This document shows positions 37,282 to 45,744 of a stretch of DNA of 64,000 nt, piece by piece (positions within the stretch are counted from its first letter, which is position 1; every line of letters begins with the position of its first letter). The position numbers were made by a program, and so were the translations under genes. Below the pieces are notes generated by a model. That model did no database searches. It was given only the letters and a program-made list of their open reading frames with translations, and was not told the DNA's origin. The stretch lies in assembly GCF_029946005.1 (NCBI RefSeq), contig NZ_JAQSDR010000027.1, positions 62,001 through 126,000 of the forward strand, written 5' to 3'. Source of the stretch: Aquabacterium sp. Lineage in GTDB: Bacteria; Pseudomonadota; Gammaproteobacteria; Burkholderiales; Burkholderiaceae_C.

Positions 37282-38169
37282 TCAAAGGTACAAGGCCAGC
37301 ACTTCATTGACCTCGCCCTCGGCCACCACCGGGATGGCGATCATGGACTCACCAAGCGCAGGCACACCCGTCAAGAAGGCGCTGGCCAGGGGGTGTTGGG
37401 CAGAGTCCAGGGCAATTGGGTCCACCGTTGATGACAGGCTGCCTTGCGTCTCGCAAAACCCGAAGCTGCGTTCGAGTTGCTGACGCGTGACGTTGGGCGC
37501 CCAGCTTTCCAGCTTTTGCGCGATGGGAGTGCCCAGGGCCGACAGCAAGGTCATCACGTAGACCTCGTCGGTCTTGGTGGGGCAGGGCAGCCCCAAGCCG
37601 CGTGTGATGCCGGCTTCAGCGGCAGTGGCGCCACGCAAAAAGCGGGGCGAAGCGCCCAGGTCTTCCATGAACACGGCGGCGCCTCGTTGCCAGGCCAGGC
37701 CGGGCAGGCCGGTGCCCCGTGGCAGGAAGGTGTCCTTGGACAGGATCTCGAACGAGTCCGAGGCCGTGCCGTAGTAGCCGTCGACCAAGGTCATGTCGGT
37801 GGTGACGCGGGGACTGTTGTGCCACAACTCGATGGCCCCGGCGCGTGCGTCGGCGCTGCCGCCAAACAGCACCACCACGGCCTTCAAGGTGCTGCCCACG
37901 AAAAGGGGCAGCGCGATGGCGCAACTCAGTCCGGCCTCCTGGGCGGCGGCCGTGCGGCGAAAGTGCAGGCTGTCGAAGTCTTTCAGCAAGATGGGACGGC
38001 CTTCTTCCCAGGCCTGGCCGGGCAGTCCTTCGCCCATGCCAAAGCAGAGGGGGCGAGTGGCGGCGGCAAAGCCCGTGGCGGGGCCGAACAGCCCGCCTCC
38101 AAACTCCAGCAGGGTGTGGTCCTGGTCGGGCAACCAGATTTCGGCGATGCGGATGAATGATGCTTTCAT
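37282..38169 (-). CDS. Tandem GAF-domain protein
   Basis: The protein has 295 residues. Two GAF-like halves each contain the same internal motif: GEGLPGQAWEEGRPILLKDF near residue 48 and GTGLPGLAWQRGAAVFMEDL near residue 155. A hydrophobic strand with RGLGLPC follows the second. GAF domains bind small ligands or chromophores, but no output domain is attached, so this could be a stand-alone sensor. The ATG at 38169 (MKASFIRIAEI) is preferred over the longer frame start at 38202. Confidence 0.8.
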   Translation of the reverse strand: MKASFIRIAEIWLPDQDHTLLEFGGGLFGPATGFAAATRPLCFGMGEGLPGQAWEEGRPILLKDFDSLHFRRTAAAQEAGLSCAIALPLFVGSTLKAVVVLFGGSADARAGAIELWHNSPRVTTDMTLVDGYYGTASDSFEILSKDTFLPRGTGLPGLAWQRGAAVFMEDLGASPRFLRGATAAEAGITRGLGLPCPTKTDEVYVMTLLSALGTPIAQKLESWAPNVTRQQLERSFGFCETQGSLSSTVDPIALDSAQHPLASAFLTGVPALGESMIAIPVVAEGEVNEVLALYL

Positions 38170-38243
38170 GCCGTTGGGTCGAGCAAGTTTCACGCCAAGC
38201 AAGGTGTTCAGGCAGCCTTTGGCGGCTTTGCTAAAGTCGGTTC

Positions 38244-38960
38244 ATGCCCGATACCCCTAGCCATTTTCATGAAGCCCCTGACGCCCTGACCCTGGCGCAG
38301 GACCTCGCCCGTTTCGTGGCCTCGCGTTTGCAGGAAGGCCTGAGCCAACGCGGGCAGGCCTTGCTGGTCGTGTCGGGCGGCAGCACGCCGATCCCGTTCT
38401 TCCAGGCCCTGGCACAGGCGGCCCTGGATTGGCCTCGGGTGAGCATCACGCTGGCCGACGAACGCTGGGTGCCGCCGGACCATGCCGACAGCAATGAGCG
38501 CCTGGTGAGGGCACACCTGCTTCAGGGTTGGGTCAGCCAGGCTCGTTTTGTGCCCTTCAAATCGGCCGACGCCCTCGCGGCGCAAGGCGTGCCCAAGCTG
38601 GAGGCCGCCTTGCAGGCCTTGCCTTGGCCGGCCGATGTGGTGGTGCTGGGCATGGGGGCCGATGCCCACACAGCTTCGCTGTTCCCTGGCTCAGCGCAAC
38701 TGGCCGAAGCCCTGGATGACGGTCGGACGGCGCGTTGCCTCGCCATCAGTGCCCCGCCCCTGCCCAATGTGTCGGTGGACCGCGTGAGTTTGAGCAAGCG
38801 GGCCTTGCAGGACACGCGCCACACCGTGGTTCACATCACCGGTTCGGCCAAACGCCTGTTGCTGGAGCAGGCGAGGCGGCCGGGTCCCGACGACCGCATG
38901 CCGATCCGATTGGCATGGGGTCGGGCGAATATCCCATGCCATGTGTTTTATTCAAATTGA
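38244..38960 (+). CDS. pgl: 6-phosphogluconolactonase
   Basis: The protein has 238 residues. Family blocks are LLVVSGGSTPIPFFQALA, ITLADERWVPPDHADSNE, VVLGMGADAHTASLFPGS and the C-terminal HTVVHITGSAKR. It hydrolyses 6-phosphogluconolactone to 6-phosphogluconate and so feeds the edd-eda pair at 20.1-22.7 kb. The gene stands alone here, without zwf. Confidence 0.94.
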   Translation: MPDTPSHFHEAPDALTLAQDLARFVASRLQEGLSQRGQALLVVSGGSTPIPFFQALAQAALDWPRVSITLADERWVPPDHADSNERLVRAHLLQGWVSQARFVPFKSADALAAQGVPKLEAALQALPWPADVVVLGMGADAHTASLFPGSAQLAEALDDGRTARCLAISAPPLPNVSVDRVSLSKRALQDTRHTVVHITGSAKRLLLEQARRPGPDDRMPIRLAWGRANIPCHVFYSN

Positions 38961-38998
38961 TATTACCTTGACTGAAATATTATTGCGGGAAACTACTC

Positions 38999-39027
38999 TT
39001 TCAAATCAAAATTGTATATGCGATAAT
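38999..39027 (+). promoter_or_regulatory. Candidate sigma-70 promoter
   Basis: TTTCAA (38999-39004) and GATAAT (39022-39027) are spaced by 17 bases in an unusually AT-rich gap. They lie upstream of the methyltransferase gene. Transcription starting just downstream would favour ATG 39059 over ATG 39026. Confidence 0.5.
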
Positions 39028-39058
39028 GCGTTTGACGTTCTGTATTAGGGTATTCAAG

Positions 39059-39670
39059 ATGTTTTCGATGGATAATTATTTCGCGCTCCCCTTTGTGTCG
39101 CCATATGCCTTTGCTTTCTGGGGCGTGCTCATCTGGGCTTATTACCTGGAGGGGGTTCAGCACAAGCGCAGCCAGCAAAGAATGGCCAAGCACGCCGGTG
39201 CCGACAAGTACTCGGGTTTGGTGATTTCCATCGGTTCCACCGTCTTGCAATTGGCGGCGTTTGGCCTGACCTTCTACGCCCCCTGGCGCGTCAGCGAGCC
39301 GCTGATCTACGTGTACTTCTGGGCAGGTCTGGCCCTGGTGGTGACGGGCATGTTGTTGCGCATGCACTGCTGGCGCGTGCTGGGCGAGTTCTTCACTCCC
39401 ACGGTCACCATTGCCAAAGAGCACAAGGTGGTCGACAAGGGCGCCTACAAATGGGTGCGTCACCCCTCCTATTCCGGCGCCATCATGACCTCGATCGGCC
39501 TGGGCCTGGCATTGGGCAACTACGGCAGCATCGCGGTCATGGTGGTCGGCACCATCGCCGTCTACATCTACCGCATCGAAGCTGAAGAAACCGCGCTGGA
39601 AGGTGCTTTGGGCGAGGCCTACGCCAAGTTCAAAAGCAACCGTCGGCGCCTGATTCCATTCGTGTATTGA
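39059..39670 (+). CDS. ICMT/PEMT-like membrane methyltransferase
   Basis: The protein has 203 residues with several membrane helices: FALPFVSPYAFAFWGVLIW, LVISIGSTVLQLAAFGLTF, IYVYFWAGLALVVTGMLLR. The SAM-binding C-terminal block WVRHPSYSGAIMTSIGLGLALGNYGS with an RIEAEETALEG motif is the isoprenylcysteine carboxyl methyltransferase-like signature. Bacterial members methylate small lipophilic or nitrogenous substrates; the substrate here is unknown. The start at ATG 39059 is chosen from the promoter position. A double hairpin terminator follows. Confidence 0.88.
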   Translation: MFSMDNYFALPFVSPYAFAFWGVLIWAYYLEGVQHKRSQQRMAKHAGADKYSGLVISIGSTVLQLAAFGLTFYAPWRVSEPLIYVYFWAGLALVVTGMLLRMHCWRVLGEFFTPTVTIAKEHKVVDKGAYKWVRHPSYSGAIMTSIGLGLALGNYGSIAVMVVGTIAVYIYRIEAEETALEGALGEAYAKFKSNRRRLIPFVY

Positions 39671-39677
39671 TCATGGG

Positions 39678-39699
39678 CTTGGCCCCGCCGGGGGCCAAG
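39678..39699 (+). terminator. Hairpin after the methyltransferase gene
   Basis: A perfect 9-base stem CTTGGCCCC (39678-39686) / GGGGCCAAG (39691-39699) with a 4-base loop. No T-run follows; it may work together with the next hairpin. Confidence 0.65.
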
Positions 39700-39714
39700 T
39701 TTCAAGCGCGGTGC

Positions 39715-39750
39715 AAGGCGGGCTCCATTCTTGGAGTCCGCCTTATTTTT
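39715..39750. terminator. Rho-independent terminator between convergent genes
   Basis: AAGGCGGGCTCCA (39715-39727) pairs with TGGAGTCCGCCTT (39732-39744), with one G-T wobble, and is followed by a T-run. It ends the methyltransferase transcript; its right arm overlaps the stop of the minus-strand membrane gene. Confidence 0.85.
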
Positions 39751-41557
39751 TGGCCTGTTCCATGGCGTGAAGCGCTGCCTTGCCCACGTCGTAGGCCGCA
39801 ATTTCTACTGACTGGCCAATGGCGGGCGGCTGCAGTTGGACCACGCCGTCTTCCTTCCAGGCCAGGAAACGCCACGTGGCGTCCTGAACGGAGGTGGGGA
39901 AGCGGAACACGACGGTTTTTGGGGCCTGGTCTTCGGTGATCTCTTCAACCAGCACCGAGATGTCGCCCATCTTGACGGTGTCGCCCACTGTGAAGGGCTG
40001 CTTTTGGAGGTCGCGCGTGATGGTGCCCCGAAAGCCCGTGGGCACCGACAACTTCAGCGAGTTTTCATCCAGGCGCGTGAGGGTCATGGCCTGGTTGTTG
40101 GGCCCCAGGGCCCGCATCGTGGCCGGGTTGCGCAGGCCGTGGTATTGGCGAATCAAGGGAATGTAGTAAATGCTTTCGGCCGAGGGCAGATTCAGCAGCA
40201 GGAAGTGTTCCGCTTGAGCCGCACTGGCATTGGGCATGGCCAGCGGGGCTTGCGCCTCGCCCGCCTCGCCCAGCGTTTTCATCACGGCCGACGTGCCCAC
40301 TTTGATCACCGGGAAGATGATCAGGTGGATGAAACCCACCAGAAAAATCAGGTTCTTGGCCGAGCCCAGGCCCCAACCGATCAACTGCTTGCGATGGCGC
40401 CAGGCCATCAGCAAGACGATGGACAGCAAGCCGCTGGCACCGATGTCGGAGTTGATGGTGAGCCGGTCAAATGGGTAGCCCGCGCAGGCTGGCGCCAAGG
40501 CCAGGAGGGCACCGACGGCATAGAAGCGGGCCAGGGCCGAGCGGAACCCGCCCAGCGCGTGAATGGCCCAGGCCAATGCCAGCAGGGCCAGGGTGGCGGC
40601 GCCGGAGTAAAGGTATTGCGTGCTGCGACTGAGCTGTTCGAACATCACCGACGAGACGCCGAACCACTGGGCCACCATCAAAGCGGGCAGGCGCAAAGCC
40701 AGGCTCACTGCAAAGCCGCTGGCGTTAGAGGCCGGGTCGACATAACCTGGCGACCCGAAGCTGCCGTAACCCAGGTGGCTGTGCATGGCCTTCCAGGCCA
40801 GCGCGATCACGATGAAGGGCAGCAGGGCCTTGAACCGCACCCAAGGTGATTTGCCTGGCTCCAGGAACAAGGCGTAGGCCATCAAATAACCGGCAGTCTG
40901 GATCGAGGCCTCGGCACTGAACAAACCCAGCACGAAGCAAGCGGCCGCCAGCCAGCCATGAAGGGCCGCCCCGCCTTGGCGCCAATGGTGGTAGCCCAGC
41001 AAGGTCAGCACCATGAACAAGCCCGACAGCATTTGATTGCGGCTGGCCAGCCAAGCCACGGCGAAGACATGCAGCATGTTGCCAGCGAACAGCCAGGTGG
41101 CCAGCCCGGCCTGTGCCCTGTCGGGGTCGAGGTCGCGGAACAATTTGCCAATCAGCAGGATCATCACGCCATACATGAGCAGGCTGTGCACATGCATCAA
41201 AAGTGGCGAATCAGGCCACCACCGGTAATCCAGCTGCTGGCTCAACTCCGCCAAGGGCCGCCAAAATGCAATGCGCAAATGATCATTGGCCCACCAGACC
41301 AGCTTGCCAGAATCAATCATGGCCTGGTTGGCCAGCGCGTTGCCATCGGCAAACGTGAACAGGCCGAAAAAGGAGCCGGGTTGGGCATTGACCGAGCGGC
41401 CCGTCAGCAGGGACCAGTGAAGGTAGTCATCACCCAGAAGCCCCATGTTCATCGCGGGAGCGATCAGGAGCATCCCCACCAGGGCGGCCACAGGCACGCA
41501 CCAGCGGCCAGAGAGAAATCTTTCCCACATGACCAAAATCCTTGGCAAATATTCCAT
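39743..41557 (-). CDS. GT-C-like multi-pass membrane protein
   Basis: The protein has 604 residues with about ten hydrophobic helices. Near residue 43 there is an acidic pair in GLLGDDYLHWS, right after the first membrane helix. This is the position where GT-C glycosyltransferases (GT39/GT83 style) carry their catalytic Asp. A C-terminal soluble domain of about 180 residues follows (LLLNLPSAESIYYIPLIRQYHGL). It may transfer a sugar from a lipid carrier, though this is inferred only from topology and the DD pair. The start at 41557 has an AAGG site; ATG 41530 (MWERFL), preceded by AAGGA, is the alternative. Confidence 0.6.
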   Translation of the reverse strand: MEYLPRILVMWERFLSGRWCVPVAALVGMLLIAPAMNMGLLGDDYLHWSLLTGRSVNAQPGSFFGLFTFADGNALANQAMIDSGKLVWWANDHLRIAFWRPLAELSQQLDYRWWPDSPLLMHVHSLLMYGVMILLIGKLFRDLDPDRAQAGLATWLFAGNMLHVFAVAWLASRNQMLSGLFMVLTLLGYHHWRQGGAALHGWLAAACFVLGLFSAEASIQTAGYLMAYALFLEPGKSPWVRFKALLPFIVIALAWKAMHSHLGYGSFGSPGYVDPASNASGFAVSLALRLPALMVAQWFGVSSVMFEQLSRSTQYLYSGAATLALLALAWAIHALGGFRSALARFYAVGALLALAPACAGYPFDRLTINSDIGASGLLSIVLLMAWRHRKQLIGWGLGSAKNLIFLVGFIHLIIFPVIKVGTSAVMKTLGEAGEAQAPLAMPNASAAQAEHFLLLNLPSAESIYYIPLIRQYHGLRNPATMRALGPNNQAMTLTRLDENSLKLSVPTGFRGTITRDLQKQPFTVGDTVKMGDISVLVEEITEDQAPKTVVFRFPTSVQDATWRFLAWKEDGVVQLQPPAIGQSVEIAAYDVGKAALHAMEQAKK

Positions 41558-41652
41558 TTTACCTTGATGATCCCCTGGGAAAGTCCCCCTCGGGGGCGGG
41601 TTTGTATTCTGGAAAAATCTCCTCCTTTGTTTGATTGATTTTCGGAAGTTTC

Positions 41653-42978
41653 ATGGGCAAGCCGCGTCGTACCCTGGTTTTTGGCAAACGTCTTCATTCT
41701 GGCGGGACGGCGCCTAGGCAATATCTCACCGGCATCGATATCCTCCACGGGCATGTGTGTGTCCCGCTGATATTCGTTTACAAAAAGGGCTTTGACCTTG
41801 CCCTGGCCGAGCGTGGCTTGCTGGAAACCTTGAAGCACTATCCCTTGGTTTCGGGGCGCTACCGAAAGGATGAGCAAGGGCAGGTTTACAGCGACGGACA
41901 GGATCACGGTATCGACTTTCGGGTCTACCGTTGCGAGGGCAAGATGTCCTATGGCGATCACAAGCCGCTGGGCAAGGACATCAAGCATTTCTACAAGTCG
42001 TTCATGCCCTGGCAGGTGATTGACAAAGACTTGCCCTTGCTTCAAGCCGACATTCACCAGTACGAGGATGGCGGCATCGTGATGTGCGTGTACATGGTGC
42101 ACTCCACATTCGACGGGACCAGTTTTTTTGGCTTCATGCTGAATTGGTCGAGGGCGTGCCGTGGTTTGGCGATCGAGGTGCCTTCATTCGACCGCAGCGT
42201 GATGATCGACGCGGGCCGGACCGGCATCGACACCACGGGTTTCGATCTGGTCTACCAACCGCGCATCCTGGATGGCATCGCCCTCATGTCGCGCTTGGGT
42301 TGGCGAGCCGTCGTCGATGTCAGGAAAGAGATTTTCCGGATTCCCGCGCACGCCATCCAGGCCTGGAAGGACCAGGCCCAAACTGAGCTGGGCGATGCCA
42401 GCAGCGTGAACACCGGCAAGCTGGTCACCGCGTATGTGCTGCGGGCGCTGTCGCCGCTGATGCCAACCGGCGTGCCGCGCAGTGTGGGCATGGCGCTGGA
42501 CATGCGCTATGTGCGGGGAATGACCTTGCCGCGCGACTACTTCGGCAACGGCCTGTGCTATGCCCAGGTTCACTACAGCGAGCAGGACCTGGCTCAACAA
42601 AGCCTGCCCGCGCTGGCCGAGAAGTGCAAGCCTGCGGCCGACCAGGTCAGTGCCGCGAACGTGACCAAGCTGCTGACGGTGGCCGAACAGGCCCGCCAGA
42701 AGAAATCCATCTGGCGACTGATCTTCAAGCCCGCGGTGGACACCTTGCGTGGCGGCATCATCCAGAACAACCTGTCTTTGCTGCCGATCTACGAGGTCGA
42801 CCTGGGCCGCGGTACGCCGGACTGGTATGAAACATTCGCCATGACCATCCGCATGATGGCCTTGGTGTCCACGCCGCAGAAGGATGGTGGCATCGACCTG
42901 CACATGGCAGCCAGCAAAGCCGAACTGAACGCGCTGCGGGCCCAGTTGGTGGCCGACGGCATGTCAGGCAAGGCTTGA
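41653..42978 (+). CDS. BAHD-like acyltransferase, first of a tandem pair
   Basis: The protein has 441 residues. It carries H150-S-T-F-D154, matching the catalytic HxxxD motif of BAHD/condensation-type acyltransferases. Near residue 383 it has DLGRG, in the position of the DFGWG structural motif. The N-terminal half has the first CoA-acyltransferase lobe with FVYKKGFDLALAERGLLETLKHYPLVSGR, also BAHD-like. Such enzymes move an acyl group from acyl-CoA to an alcohol or amine, and the family is far better known in plants and fungi than in bacteria. The start is ATG 41653; a GGAAG site lies in the correct position. The next gene is a close duplicate. Confidence 0.75.
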   Translation: MGKPRRTLVFGKRLHSGGTAPRQYLTGIDILHGHVCVPLIFVYKKGFDLALAERGLLETLKHYPLVSGRYRKDEQGQVYSDGQDHGIDFRVYRCEGKMSYGDHKPLGKDIKHFYKSFMPWQVIDKDLPLLQADIHQYEDGGIVMCVYMVHSTFDGTSFFGFMLNWSRACRGLAIEVPSFDRSVMIDAGRTGIDTTGFDLVYQPRILDGIALMSRLGWRAVVDVRKEIFRIPAHAIQAWKDQAQTELGDASSVNTGKLVTAYVLRALSPLMPTGVPRSVGMALDMRYVRGMTLPRDYFGNGLCYAQVHYSEQDLAQQSLPALAEKCKPAADQVSAANVTKLLTVAEQARQKKSIWRLIFKPAVDTLRGGIIQNNLSLLPIYEVDLGRGTPDWYETFAMTIRMMALVSTPQKDGGIDLHMAASKAELNALRAQLVADGMSGKA

Positions 42979-42983
42979 CGATC

Positions 42984-44306
42984 ATGGCCAAGTTGCGCAC
43001 CACCCTGATCCTGGACAAACGCCTTCATGCCGGGGTGACCGCGCCTCGGCAATACCTGTCGGGCCTGGACATCTTCCATGCGCATGCCGGCATCCCGGTG
43101 GTCCTGGTCTACAAAAAAGGCTTTGATTTGGCGGTGGCCGAGCAAGCCTTGCTTGAGACCCTGAAGCATTACCCGATCATGACCGGGCGCTACAAGAAGG
43201 ACGAGCAGGGCCAGGTCTACGTGGACAGCAACGACGCCGGCATCGATTTCCGCGTGAGCCGCTGCGATGGCGCGATGCCTTATGGCCCTGAGAACCCGGC
43301 GGGCAAGGACGACATCAAGCAGTTCTTCAAGCTGGTGCTGCCCTGGCAGGTGGTCGACAAAGACACGCCGCTGCTGCAGGTCAACATCTTTCAATACGAT
43401 GATGGCGGCATCCTGATGTGCTGCTACGCGCCGCACTCGCTGCTGGATGGCTCCAGCTACTGGGGCTTCATGCAGAACTGGTCGAATGCCTGCCGTGGCC
43501 TGGCCATCAAGCCACCGTCCTTCGACCGGCAAGTCATGATCGACGCGGGCCAGACCGAGGTCGAGGCCGACAGCTACGACCTGATGGTCGCGCCGGGCTG
43601 GCTTGACTACATCGGCATCATGCTGGGCCTGGGCTGGCGCGCCGTGACCGGCTTGAAGAGCGAAGTGATGCGGGTACCCGCCCAAACCATCCAGCAATGG
43701 AAGTTGCAGGCCAAGGCCGAGATGCCCGAGTCGGCTGGCGTGAGCACGGTCGAGTTGGTCACCGCCTATGTGATGAAAGCGTTCTCGCCCTTCATGCCTC
43801 GGGGTATGGAACGCAGCGTGGGCCTGGTGCTGGACCTGCGCTACAAGCGGCGCCTCAAGCTGCCACGCGACTTCTTTGGCAATGCCCTGTGCTATGCCGA
43901 AGCGCGCTACAGCGAACGCGACCTGGCGCAGCAAAGCGTGCCCATGCTGGCCGAACGCTGCCGCCCGGACAATGACCAGGTCAGCACCGCCAGCCTGTTC
44001 AAAATGCTGGCGCTGACGGAAACGTACCGGCAAAAGAAGGCGGTCTGGAAGCTGATCTTCAAGCCCACGATCGAGACCTTGCGCGCCGGGCTCATCCTGA
44101 ACAATGTGATCCAGTTGCCGATCTATGACATCGACCTGGGTCGCGGTACGCCCGACTGGTACGACATCTGCCCCATGACCATCCGCATGCTGATGGTGGT
44201 GAACACGCCGCAAAAAGATGGGGGGGTGGACCTCCACGTGACGGCCCGAAAGGCCGAGTTGAAGGCGCTGCGGGCCAGCCTGAAGGCCGACGGCATTTCT
44301 GGCTGA
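42984..44306 (+). CDS. BAHD-like acyltransferase, second of a tandem pair
   Basis: The protein has 440 residues and is clearly similar to the preceding gene along its full length, with shared blocks such as TAPRQYLSGLDI, VYKKGFDLAVAE, KDEQGQVY and DLGRGTPDWY. The catalytic motif is H151-S-L-L-D155 and the DLGRG block begins at 384. The start, ATG 42984, is 5 bases after the previous stop, so the two are co-translated. The pair probably arose by tandem duplication and differs around the acceptor region (residues 90-110), hinting at different acyl acceptors. Confidence 0.75.
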   Translation: MAKLRTTLILDKRLHAGVTAPRQYLSGLDIFHAHAGIPVVLVYKKGFDLAVAEQALLETLKHYPIMTGRYKKDEQGQVYVDSNDAGIDFRVSRCDGAMPYGPENPAGKDDIKQFFKLVLPWQVVDKDTPLLQVNIFQYDDGGILMCCYAPHSLLDGSSYWGFMQNWSNACRGLAIKPPSFDRQVMIDAGQTEVEADSYDLMVAPGWLDYIGIMLGLGWRAVTGLKSEVMRVPAQTIQQWKLQAKAEMPESAGVSTVELVTAYVMKAFSPFMPRGMERSVGLVLDLRYKRRLKLPRDFFGNALCYAEARYSERDLAQQSVPMLAERCRPDNDQVSTASLFKMLALTETYRQKKAVWKLIFKPTIETLRAGLILNNVIQLPIYDIDLGRGTPDWYDICPMTIRMLMVVNTPQKDGGVDLHVTARKAELKALRASLKADGISG

Positions 44307-44322
44307 GGCTGAGGCAGGCCGC

Positions 44323-45744
44323 TCAGTGCGGCAGTTTCACCGACTTGGCTTTTTCAAGGAGCAGGGCGTGGCCCGATGGGCGCAAAAAGCCGTCGCTCAA
44401 GAGCTTGTCCGCATGCTGCTTGTAGGCTTGGAAGTAGGCCGCATCGCTTGGATAACGTGAGCGCAACACTTCGGCATCCAGGGGCTTGGCAGTGCCGCCC
44501 GCGATGCAGGCAAAGCCCACCCAGAAACCCAGCGAGTTGGTCGGGCCGTTGTTGAACATGCCATAGCTCGCGGTCGGCACATCCAGCTCGGGCAGGCGCA
44601 AGCCGCCCATGGCATTGCCCAGGGCATCGTCTTTCACAAACCCCACGCCGGTGCGTTGCAGGCGAGGCGCTTTGGGCGGTGGTGTACCGGCGAGGACCCA
44701 GTGGCGCAAGGCGTGCAGGGCCGCGTGGTCGAACACTTGGGTCGGCAGCTTGCTCGAGGGGTTGAAACACTGGGGCGTGGTCAATTGGGCATCGGCCTGG
44801 CTGGCGGTCAGCGATTCTTCGCGCATGTGCACGTCATAGTGGGTGCCGCCTGCCAGCTCCCAATACCGCAGCTTGTCGGAGTCCGGCGTCTTGGAGAGGG
44901 GCCAGCTCACGGCCACCTCCATCTCGGTCTGCACCTGCATCAAGGGCACTTTCGAGTCGGTGCGCACCTTGGGCATCACGATGTTGATGTGCCAGCCGTT
45001 CACCTGGATGGCGGCCGGGGTGGCCCCCCGCATGTAGAAGCCGTCGTAGGCGTTGCTGCGCGGTTGAAAGGCGTTGATGAAGGTGAAGAGGAACGAGGCC
45101 GATTTGGAATAGCCCATGCCCAGCAGCTTGACAGGGGTGTCAGGGCGGCCCCACTGTGGGGCGGCCTGGCGGATGGCCACCGCAGCGTGGTCATAGATGT
45201 CGAAGGAATAATCGCTGTCGCTGACCACGGCTTGCGCATAGCGCTCGGGGTTGGCTTTTTTAAGTGATTTGACACTGGCCGCTTCGGCACTCACGCCGAC
45301 CCAGGCATAGCCCTCGCGCTCGATCTCGTCGCGCGTGACCATCCAGCCGCCATCGACGTCAAAGCCCAGGGATGTGTTCAGCCACTCGACCAGCACGATG
45401 CCGTTGAAGCGGGCCGGATCCTGGGGGCGGCGCACCAGCACACGGGTCTCATAGGCTTGGGGTTCACCGCGTGTCTTGAGTTTCCAGTGGCCATCGTCGT
45501 TCCAGTCGCCATCGGTGGAATAGGCCTGGGATTGGCCGCGCAGGCGGAACTCTTCTTCCGTGTAGCCTGCGGAGGCCAGTTGCGCCCGTCGGCTCGAGGT
45601 CGGCCTGCCGGGGGCCGAGGGCAGCAGGGTGTGTGCCGTGAAGCTGGCTTCAGCCTTGCCGGAGGTGGGTGCCTGCGCCAATGCCGTGCAGGCGGCTTGG
45701 GCGAGGGCCACGCACAGCAGCAAGCCGCGCAGCAAGTGGATCAA
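44323..45744 (-). CDS. Secreted alpha/beta hydrolase (PF20091-like)
   Basis: The protein has 473 residues. A signal peptide is present (MIHLLRGLLLCVALAQAACTALA), then the family block RVLVRRPQDPARFNGIVLVEWLNTS. A nucleophile elbow in LLGMGYSKSASFLFTFINAF (S flanked as G-Y-S-K-S, not the usual GxSxG) and a C-terminal His-bearing region follow. The start is probably TTG 45744, which overlaps the permease stop (TTGA); GTG 45759 is an alternative. It is the last gene of the exporter operon. Substrates of the family are esters of uncertain identity. Confidence 0.75.
   Translation of the reverse strand: MIHLLRGLLLCVALAQAACTALAQAPTSGKAEASFTAHTLLPSAPGRPTSSRRAQLASAGYTEEEFRLRGQSQAYSTDGDWNDDGHWKLKTRGEPQAYETRVLVRRPQDPARFNGIVLVEWLNTSLGFDVDGGWMVTRDEIEREGYAWVGVSAEAASVKSLKKANPERYAQAVVSDSDYSFDIYDHAAVAIRQAAPQWGRPDTPVKLLGMGYSKSASFLFTFINAFQPRSNAYDGFYMRGATPAAIQVNGWHINIVMPKVRTDSKVPLMQVQTEMEVAVSWPLSKTPDSDKLRYWELAGGTHYDVHMREESLTASQADAQLTTPQCFNPSSKLPTQVFDHAALHALRHWVLAGTPPPKAPRLQRTGVGFVKDDALGNAMGGLRLPELDVPTASYGMFNNGPTNSLGFWVGFACIAGGTAKPLDAEVLRSRYPSDAAYFQAYKQHADKLLSDGFLRPSGHALLLEKAKSVKLPH

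Noticed and set aside
39026..39058. ATG 39026 as the start of the ICMT-like gene
   Set aside because: The likely -10 box (39022-39027) overlaps it, so the codon would not be in the transcript.
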